Of a stretch of 64,000 nt of DNA, positions 57,712-64,000 are shown one piece after another. The position numbers were made by a program, and so were the translations under genes. The stretch lies in the NCBI RefSeq assembly GCF_028368935.1, contig NZ_JAQNDK010000004.1:1178001-1242000 (forward strand), given 5' to 3'. Within the stretch, counting starts at the first letter, position 1, and the number at the start of each line of letters is the position of its first letter. Below the pieces are notes generated by a model. It saw nothing but the letters and a program-made list of their open reading frames with translations. It searched no databases and was not told where the DNA came from. Origin of the DNA: Sorangium aterium. GTDB lineage: Bacteria > Myxococcota_A > Polyangia > Polyangiales > Polyangiaceae.

Positions 57712-59082
57712 ATGATGGACGTCCGCGGGCGAACAGTGATCGTCGTGGGGCTCGGCCGGAGCGGCGTCGCGGCCGCGCGCCTCCTGAACGCGGGTGGCGC
57801 GCGCGTGATCGCGAACGACGGCGCGCCGCGCGAGCGGCTCTCCGCCGCGGCCGTGGCCCTCGAGGGCGAGGGCGTCGCCCTCGCGCCGGGAGGGCACGAC
57901 CCGGCGCTGTTCGACGGCGCCGACCTCGTGGTCGTCTCGCCGGGCGTGCCGTCGTTCTCGGCGCTCGACGCCGTCGCTCGCTCCGGGCGCGAGGTCATCG
58001 GCGAGATCGAGCTCGCGTCGCGCTTCGTTTCGGCGCCCATCGTGCTCGTCGGCGGGACCAACGGCAAGAGCACGACGACGGCGCTCACGGGCGCGATGCT
58101 CGAGCGGGCCGGCCTGCGCACGTTCGTCGGCGGCAATTTTGGGACTCCCCTCGCCGAGGTCGTCGACCAGGCGTGGGACGTCCTCGTCCTCGAGATCTCG
58201 AGCTTCCAGGCGGAGCGCGTCCCGACGCTGCACGCCCGCGCCCACGCGCTGCTGAACATCACGGACGATCACCTCGACCGCTACCCGAGCTTCGCGGCGT
58301 ACGCCGACGCGAAGGGCAACCCGTTCGAGCGCATGACGCCCGACGACGTCGCGGTCGTCCCCCTCGGCGACGAGCTCGTCGCCCGCCAGGCGGCGCGCGG
58401 GCGCGCTCGCGTCGTGACGTTCAGCGCGCGCGACGCCCGCGCGGACGTGAGCGCCGCGGGTGACGCGATCGTCGATCGCGTCGCCGGCGCGAGCTACCCG
58501 CTGGATCGCGTGCGGCTCACGGGCGCGCACAACCTCGCGAACGCCTGCGCCTCCGTCGCGCTCGCCGCCGCGCTCGGCGCCCCCGCGGCGGCGATCGGCG
58601 ACGCGCTCTCGAGCTTCGAGGGGCTCGCGCACCGGACCGCGCTCGTCGCGGACGTCGACGGGGTCCGCTATTACGATGACTCGAAGGGGACCAACGTCGG
58701 CGCCTCCGTCGCCGCGCTCTCTGGCCTGCGCGAGGCGAAGGCCGTCCTGATCGCGGGCGGGCGCGACAAGCTCGGCGACTACGCCCCGCTCGTCTCGGCG
58801 CTGCGCGAGCGGGGGCGCGCCCTCGTCGTCCTCGGCGAGGCCGCGGACCGCATCGCCGCTGCGGCCGCCGGCGCCCTGCCGATCGCGCGGGCGGGCTCGA
58901 TGGAGGAGGCGGTCCTCGCGGCGCGCTCCCTGGCGCGGCCGGGCGACGCAGTGCTGCTCAGCCCCGCGTGCTCCAGCTTCGATATGTTCCGCGACTACAA
59001 GGACCGCGGCGACGCCTTCGTCCGCGCGGTCCGCGAGCTCCAGGGAGCTGCCGGCGGGGCCGCCGGGGAGGTGGCGTCGTGA
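57712..59082 (+). CDS. murD: UDP-N-acetylmuramoylalanine-D-glutamate ligase
   Basis: 456 residues; a second ATG at 57715 is equally possible. The Rossmann-type start VVGLGRSGVAAARLL, the ATP loop GGTNGKSTTTAL and the conserved DSKGTNVGASVAALSG are clear. It adds D-Glu to UDP-MurNAc-L-Ala. The stop shares a base with the ftsW start. Confidence 0.96.
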   Translation: MMDVRGRTVIVVGLGRSGVAAARLLNAGGARVIANDGAPRERLSAAAVALEGEGVALAPGGHDPALFDGADLVVVSPGVPSFSALDAVARSGREVIGEIELASRFVSAPIVLVGGTNGKSTTTALTGAMLERAGLRTFVGGNFGTPLAEVVDQAWDVLVLEISSFQAERVPTLHARAHALLNITDDHLDRYPSFAAYADAKGNPFERMTPDDVAVVPLGDELVARQAARGRARVVTFSARDARADVSAAGDAIVDRVAGASYPLDRVRLTGAHNLANACASVALAAALGAPAAAIGDALSSFEGLAHRTALVADVDGVRYYDDSKGTNVGASVAALSGLREAKAVLIAGGRDKLGDYAPLVSALRERGRALVVLGEAADRIAAAAAGALPIARAGSMEEAVLAARSLARPGDAVLLSPACSSFDMFRDYKDRGDAFVRAVRELQGAAGGAAGEVAS

Positions 59083-60404
59083 TGTCGTGGAGCGGGGCGT
59101 TCGGCGCGCGCGGCGATGCACCCAAGAACCGGCACGTCGGTCCCCCGGACCAGGACAAGGCGGCGCCGGGCGGGATCGCGGCGGCCGCCGAGGCCTTCTG
59201 GAAGGTGCGATCGAGCCCGTCGGGGCCGGTCGACGCCCTGCTCGCGGCGGTCGTCACGGCCCTCATCGGCTTCGGCGTGGTGATGGTCTACAGCGCGAGC
59301 GCCGTCGAGGCGACGGTGCGCTACAAGGACGCCCAGTTCTTCCTCAAGCGTCAGGCGGTCTACGCGGTCCTCTCGGTCGCCGCGATGTGGATCACGAGCC
59401 GCATCGATCACCGCCGGCTCAAGGTCCTCACGTACCCGGTGCTCATCACCGTCACGGCGATGCTCGTCGCCTGCGTGGCGGGGCTCGGCCACAAGGCCGG
59501 CAACGCCTACCGCTGGATCTCGCTCGGCCCGGTCCACGTGCAGCCGGCCGAGGTGGCCAAGCTGGGCATCGTGCTCTGGCTCGCCTACTCGCTGTCGAAG
59601 AAGGCCGAGCGCATCAAGTCGTTCTCCGTCGGCTTCCTCCCGCACCTCCTCGTCGTCGGGCTCTTGATGCTCCTCTGCCTCAAGCAGCCCGACTTCGGCA
59701 GCGCGGTCGTGCTGCTCTTCCTGACCTTCACGCTGCTGTTCGTGGCGGGCGCGCGCGTCCCGTACATCGCCGCGTTCTCCATGCTGCTGGCGCTCGCCGG
59801 CGCCGCGCTCGTTCGCTTCAGCGGCTACCGCTACGCGCGCTACCTCGCGTGGATCGACATGGACAACAACCGCGCGGACCTCGCCTACCAGCCGTTCCAG
59901 TCGGTCATGAGCTTCGGCTCGGGCGGGCTCTTCGGCCTCGGCCTCGGGCGAGGGCTGCAGGTGCTCTACCTGCCGGAGGCGCACACCGATTTCGTGTCCG
60001 CGATCGTCGGCGAAGAGCTCGGCTTCGTCGGCATCGTCGGCCTGTGCGCGGCCTACCTCGTCATCGTCTCGCGGGGCGTGAAGATCGCCCTCGAGGCGGC
60101 CGACGACTACGGCAGCTTCATGGCGTTCGGCATCGCGACGCTCTTCGGGGTGCAGGCGATGACGAACCTCGCCGTCGCGATGGCGATCCTCCCCACGAAG
60201 GGGCTCACGCTGCCGTTCCTCAGCTATGGCGGCTCCTCGTTGCTCGTGAACGCCGTGGCCGCAGGCATCCTGCTCAGCATCAGCCGGTCGCGGACCGTCG
60301 TGGCGCCCGAGAAGAGCGGCGAGGCGGGCGCTGCGCCGATCCCGCACGCGCCGAGCGCGTCGGCCGTGGTCGCCGCGTCGGCCGAGGAGGGCGGCACATG
60401 GTGA
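59082..60404 (+). CDS. ftsW: Septal peptidoglycan polymerase FtsW
   Basis: 440 residues of the SEDS family, with ten predicted helices after a polar N-terminal lead of about 45 residues. Signature parts are [59 protein letters not shown] and [11 protein letters not shown]. It polymerises lipid II for the septum with FtsI. A Ser/Ala-rich C-terminal tail of about 35 residues is cytoplasmic. It overlaps murG by 7 bases. Confidence 0.96.
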   Translation: MSWSGAFGARGDAPKNRHVGPPDQDKAAPGGIAAAAEAFWKVRSSPSGPVDALLAAVVTALIGFGVVMVYSASAVEATVRYKDAQFFLKRQAVYAVLSVAAMWITSRIDHRRLKVLTYPVLITVTAMLVACVAGLGHKAGNAYRWISLGPVHVQPAEVAKLGIVLWLAYSLSKKAERIKSFSVGFLPHLLVVGLLMLLCLKQPDFGSAVVLLFLTFTLLFVAGARVPYIAAFSMLLALAGAALVRFSGYRYARYLAWIDMDNNRADLAYQPFQSVMSFGSGGLFGLGLGRGLQVLYLPEAHTDFVSAIVGEELGFVGIVGLCAAYLVIVSRGVKIALEAADDYGSFMAFGIATLFGVQAMTNLAVAMAILPTKGLTLPFLSYGGSSLLVNAVAAGILLSISRSRTVVAPEKSGEAGAAPIPHAPSASAVVAASAEEGGTW

Positions 60405-61609
60405 CCGTGCTCATCGCTGGAGGCGGCACCGGCGGCCACGTCTTCCCGATGATCGCCGTGGGCGACGCCGTCCGCGCCGCGGCGCCCGACGCGCGCGTCG
60501 TCTACGTCGGCACCGCGCGCGGCATCGAGGTGCGCGTGATGGGCGAGCGCGGCGACAGCCTCGAGCTGCTCCACGTCCTGCCGCTCCGCGGGGGCGGCCT
60601 CTCCGGCTTCGTGCGCGGCGCTGCCCGCGCGGGCAGCGTCCTCCCGGAGGCGAGGCGGCTCGTCGAGCGGCTCGACGCCCGCGTGGCGCTCTCGCTCGGC
60701 GGGTACGCCGGCGGACCGGTCTCCCTCGCGGCCCGCTCGCTCGGCGTGCCGGTCGCGATCCTGGAGCCGAACAGCGTCCTCGGGCTCTCGAACCGGCTGC
60801 TCTCGCCCATCGTCGACCGCGCGTACGTCGCCTTCCCGGAGACGGCGCGCGCGCTGCGCCCCAGCACCGTGCGCCTCTTCGGCGTCCCCCTCCGGCGCGC
60901 CTTCGCCCGCGCCCCGTACGCGCCGCGCGGAGGCGCGCTCCGCCTGCTGGTGCTCGGCGGCAGCCAGGGCGCGCTGGCGCTGAACGACGTCGTCCCTCGC
61001 GCGATCGCGCGAGGCCGCGAGCGCGGCGTCGAGATCGAGGTGGTGCACCAGACGGGCAGGGATCGCGAGGCCGCGGTCCGGTCGCTCTACGCCGAGCTCG
61101 GCCTCGCAGGGCGCGCGCATGTCGTCCCGTTCATCGACGACGTGGCGGAGGCGCTCGCCGCGGCCGACGTCGTGATCGCCCGCGCGGGCGCGTCGACGCT
61201 CGCCGAGCTCTGCGCCGTCGGGCGCCCTTCAATCCTGATTCCCTACCCGTTCGCGGCCGACAATCACCAGCTGAGGAACGCGCAATCCCTCGAGCGGGCC
61301 TCCGCCGCGGTCCCGATCGCCCAGGGCGACGCCACCGAGGCGCGCCTCGCCGACGAGATCGCCCGGCTCGCGGCCGCCCCGGCGCTCCGCGCCCGCATGG
61401 CGGACGCCGCGGCGGCCTTCGGCACGCCGGACGCCGCGGCGCGCGTCGCCGCCGATCTGCTCGAGCTCGCGCGGGCTCCGCGCCACCGCGCGCTGCGCTT
61501 CCCCGCCCTCGGCGCTCGCGGCGAGCGCGTCGACGAGGCGCAGCGCGGCGTCGTGACGAACCAGGCCGCGCCGCTCGGCGCTGGCCTCGGTTGGGAGGAG
61601 GCAGGCTGA
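60398..61609 (+). CDS. murG: UDP-N-acetylglucosamine-N-acetylmuramyl-pentapeptide transferase
   Basis: 403 residues. The GT28 N-terminal loop [10 protein letters not shown], the lipid-binding [29 protein letters not shown] and the donor site [23 protein letters not shown] are present. It makes lipid II from lipid I. A 40-residue Arg/Ala-rich C-terminal extension is unusual. The start is ATG 60398, with GTG following directly. Confidence 0.96.
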   Translation: MVTVLIAGGGTGGHVFPMIAVGDAVRAAAPDARVVYVGTARGIEVRVMGERGDSLELLHVLPLRGGGLSGFVRGAARAGSVLPEARRLVERLDARVALSLGGYAGGPVSLAARSLGVPVAILEPNSVLGLSNRLLSPIVDRAYVAFPETARALRPSTVRLFGVPLRRAFARAPYAPRGGALRLLVLGGSQGALALNDVVPRAIARGRERGVEIEVVHQTGRDREAAVRSLYAELGLAGRAHVVPFIDDVAEALAAADVVIARAGASTLAELCAVGRPSILIPYPFAADNHQLRNAQSLERASAAVPIAQGDATEARLADEIARLAAAPALRARMADAAAAFGTPDAAARVAADLLELARAPRHRALRFPALGARGERVDEAQRGVVTNQAAPLGAGLGWEEAG

Positions 61610-63018
61610 TGTTCCGCGGTCGCGTTCGCCACGTCCATTTCGTCGGCATCGGGGGCGTCGGGATGAGCGGCCTCGCCGAGATCCTGCGCTCGCTCGAGTT
61701 CGAGGTCTCCGGCTCGGATCTCAAGGAGAGCTCGACGACGCGGCGGCTCACGTCGCTCGGCGTCCGGATCGACATCGGCCACCGCGCCGAGAACGTCCGC
61801 GGCGTCGATGTCGTCGTGTACTCGAGCGCCATCCGCCCCGAGAACCCCGAGCTCACCGAGGCGCGCGCGCTCGGCACCCCGGTGATCGGGCGCGCGGAGA
61901 TGCTCGCCGAGCTGATGCGCGTGAAGTACGGCGTCGCGATCGCGGGCTCGCACGGCAAGACCACGACGACCTCCCTGGTCGCCACCGTCCTGCGCGCCGC
62001 CGGCCTCGATCCCACCGTCGTCGTCGGCGGAAAGATGGCGGCGCTCGGCACGAACGCGCGGCTCGGCGCCGGTGACCTGCTCGTCGCCGAGGCCGACGAG
62101 AGCGACGGATCGTTCCTGCGGCTCACCCCGACGATCGCGGTGGTCACCAACATCGACCCCGAGCACCTCGATCACTACGGCACGCACGAGCGCATCAAGG
62201 ACGCCTTCGTCGAGTTCGCCGCGCGCGTCCCCTTCTACGGGCTCGCCGTGCTCTGCCTCGACCACCCGCACGTCCAGGATCTGCTCCCGCGCATCCCGCG
62301 CCGCCACGTTACGTACGGCGTCTCGCCGCAGTCGGACTACTCGGCGCGCGGCATCCAGTTCCGCGGCCTCGAGACGAGCTTCAACGCGTACCGCCGGGGG
62401 GAGCCGCTCGGCGGCTTCACGGTGAAGATGCCGGGCGCGCACAACGTCCTCAACTGCCTCGCCACCATCGCGGTCGCGGACGAGCTCGAGGTGCCGCTCG
62501 ACGTCACCAAGCAGGCGCTGGCCACGTTCGGCGGCGTCGCTCGCCGCTTCACGGTCGTCGGATCGATCGGCGGCGTCACGATGATCGACGACTACGGCCA
62601 CCACCCGGCCGAGATCCGCGCCACCATCGACGCGGCCCGCCGGGCGTTCCCCGGCGAGGATCACCGCGTCGTCGTGGCCTTCCAGCCGCACCGGCACACC
62701 CGCACGCGCGATCTCTTCGACGAGTTCACGCGCGCCTTCAACCAGGCCGACGTCCTGCTCGTCACGGACATCTACGCCGCGGGCGAGCCGCCGATCCCCG
62801 GCGTCACCGCGGACCGCCTCGTCCAGTCGATCCGGGAGCACGGCCACCATGACGCGCGCTTCATCGCCGACAAGGCCGACCTCCCGGAGGCCCTCGAGAA
62901 GATCGTCCGGCCCGGCGACGTGGTCATCGCGCTCGGCGCGGGCGACGTGAACGCGTGCGTGCGAGGGCTCAAGGCGCGGCTCGAGGCGAAGTCGCCGCCG
63001 CAGGAGGGCAGCTCATGA
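61609..63018 (+). CDS. murC: UDP-N-acetylmuramate-L-alanine ligase
   Basis: 469 residues. N-terminal [17 protein letters not shown] binds the uridine nucleotide, [16 protein letters not shown] is the ATP loop, and [12 protein letters not shown] with [12 protein letters not shown] completes the ligase signature. It adds L-Ala to UDP-MurNAc. TGATG couples it to murG, and ATGA to ftsQ. murB, often next, is absent. Confidence 0.97.
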   Translation: MFRGRVRHVHFVGIGGVGMSGLAEILRSLEFEVSGSDLKESSTTRRLTSLGVRIDIGHRAENVRGVDVVVYSSAIRPENPELTEARALGTPVIGRAEMLAELMRVKYGVAIAGSHGKTTTTSLVATVLRAAGLDPTVVVGGKMAALGTNARLGAGDLLVAEADESDGSFLRLTPTIAVVTNIDPEHLDHYGTHERIKDAFVEFAARVPFYGLAVLCLDHPHVQDLLPRIPRRHVTYGVSPQSDYSARGIQFRGLETSFNAYRRGEPLGGFTVKMPGAHNVLNCLATIAVADELEVPLDVTKQALATFGGVARRFTVVGSIGGVTMIDDYGHHPAEIRATIDAARRAFPGEDHRVVVAFQPHRHTRTRDLFDEFTRAFNQADVLLVTDIYAAGEPPIPGVTADRLVQSIREHGHHDARFIADKADLPEALEKIVRPGDVVIALGAGDVNACVRGLKARLEAKSPPQEGSS

Positions 63019-64000
63019 CCGAGCGTCCCAGCGCGCCCCCGCCGAACCGCCGCCGCTCGCTGCCCTCGGTGCCCGCGGCGCCGCCGGTCCGGGCGGCCTC
63101 CGCGCGCGGCTCGAAGCCCGAGCCCGTCGCGGCGGTGCCGCCGAAGAACGAGCGCGTGCGCGCGTCGACCCCGTCGTCTCACGAGTCGCCGGCCCCGCCC
63201 GCGACGAGCGTCTCGGTGCGCCCGCCGCGCCTGCCGGCGAAGGACGGCGCGCCCCCGGCGGCGCGCCCTCGGCGCCCGATCGCGCGCCACCTCCGCGCGC
63301 TGCAGCTGCTCGCGGGCGCCGCCGTCGTGCTCGTCGCCTCGACCGCCGTCGCGTGGGGCGCGCGCCGCTACATCGTGTCGAGCCCTCGCTTCGCCGTGCG
63401 CACGGTGCTCGTCGACGGCGTCCAGCGCCGGACCGCTGAGCAGGTGGCCAGCTCCGGCGGCATCGAGGTGGGCAAGAACATCTTCACGCTCGATCTCGAG
63501 CTCGCCGGCGCCTCGATCGCCGCCGACCCCTGGATCGAGAAGGCGACGGTCACGCGCAGGCTCCCCTCGACGATCCACGTCGACGTCGTCGAGCGGGAGG
63601 CGCAGGCCATGGTCGCGATCGGCGGCGATCTCTACCTCGCGACGCGCGACGGCGAGCTCTTCAAGGAGCTCGCCGAGGACGACCCTGTCGACCTCCCCAT
63701 CGTCACGGGGATCACCGGCGAACAGGTGGCGCGGGATCGCCCCGGCGTCGTCATCGCGGTCCGGAGCCTGCTCGACGTGGTCGAGGACCTGGAGCGCGCC
63801 GGCGTCGCGCGCCGCTATCCGACCCAGGAGCTCCACGTCGAGCGGGACGGGTCGATCGTCGTCACCATCGGAAAGGAGGCGATCTCGCTCCACCTCGGGC
63901 AGCCGCCCTACCGGGACAAGGTCGCCCAGGCGTCGCGGGTGCTCACCGAGCTCGCCCAGCGAAAGGCGAGCGCGTCGGTGATCTTCCTCGACAACGACGC
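63015..64000 (+). CDS. ftsQ: Cell division protein FtsQ (truncated by the window edge)
   Basis: 328 codons are visible; the frame is open at the end. A long Pro/Arg/Ala-rich cytoplasmic lead (about 95 residues) precedes one membrane helix ([20 protein letters not shown]). The POTRA domain begins [22 protein letters not shown] and shows [21 protein letters not shown] with [18 protein letters not shown], both typical of FtsQ/DivIB. It links FtsL/FtsB to the divisome. The start overlaps the murC stop. Confidence 0.93.
   Translation, partial: MTERPSAPPPNRRRSLPSVPAAPPVRAASARGSKPEPVAAVPPKNERVRASTPSSHESPAPPATSVSVRPPRLPAKDGAPPAARPRRPIARHLRALQLLAGAAVVLVASTAVAWGARRYIVSSPRFAVRTVLVDGVQRRTAEQVASSGGIEVGKNIFTLDLELAGASIAADPWIEKATVTRRLPSTIHVDVVEREAQAMVAIGGDLYLATRDGELFKELAEDDPVDLPIVTGITGEQVARDRPGVVIAVRSLLDVVEDLERAGVARRYPTQELHVERDGSIVVTIGKEAISLHLGQPPYRDKVAQASRVLTELAQRKASASVIFLDND

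Overview
The window is one very GC-rich chromosomal stretch (G or C at most third codon positions) with typical myxobacterial content: a TPR/ATPase-type regulator remnant, many lipoproteins, sigma-54 regulation, a GltJ/AgmX-like zinc-ribbon/GYF/TonB protein, and a GH57 branching enzyme. It most resembles a Sorangium-type (Polyangiales) genome. That placement is inferred from gene content and codon bias, not from a search. I see no IS element, prophage, CRISPR array, rRNA or tRNA gene.

Layout. 1-7.6 kb: a truncated TPR regulator, a lipoprotein with seven pentapeptide repeats, and an overlapping pair of lipoproteins (TolB-like beta-propeller plus a 1180-residue Asp-box protein). 7.7-14.5 kb: pssA, a conserved hypothetical, the haem operon ccsA/hemX-like - hemA - hemC, and the GH57 branching enzyme. 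14.5-24 kb: an RND efflux pair behind a palindromic promoter, a trypsin-like lipoprotein protease, a DUF885 peptidase, a YkgJ cysteine-cluster protein and a DUF697-like membrane protein. 24-30 kb: a translationally coupled run of prfB (with an intact programmed +1 frameshift), lysS, a LolC/E-like permease with a large extra membrane domain, and lolD. 30-37 kb: GMC oxidoreductase, an AstA-family acyltransferase, an AroE-like dehydrogenase, lepB and ftsH. 37-46 kb: lipoproteins, a FliA-like sigma factor coupled to an 80-residue protein, an SDR, bfd and bfr for iron storage and release, an NtrC-type activator, an orphan receiver behind a well-formed sigma-54 promoter, then queA and tgt for queuosine. 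46-50.6 kb: a MshEN-like/receiver/TPR protein, the GltJ-like protein and a cobalamin-binding subunit. 51-64 kb: the division and cell-wall (dcw) cluster mraZ-rsmH-ftsL-ftsI-murE-mraY-murD-ftsW-murG-murC-ftsQ, almost every junction overlapping. murF and murB are missing from their usual places, and FtsI has KTA in place of KTG.

Most genes are housekeeping. The strongest leads for something less described are the adjacent MshEN-like/receiver/TPR and GltJ-like genes, the sigma-54-driven orphan receiver, the sigma factor with its coupled small partner, the enlarged LolC/E permease, the two lipoprotein families near the left edge, and several tandem repeats that sit exactly on gene 3' ends (pssA, aroE). 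I found no clear defence island or biosynthetic cluster.
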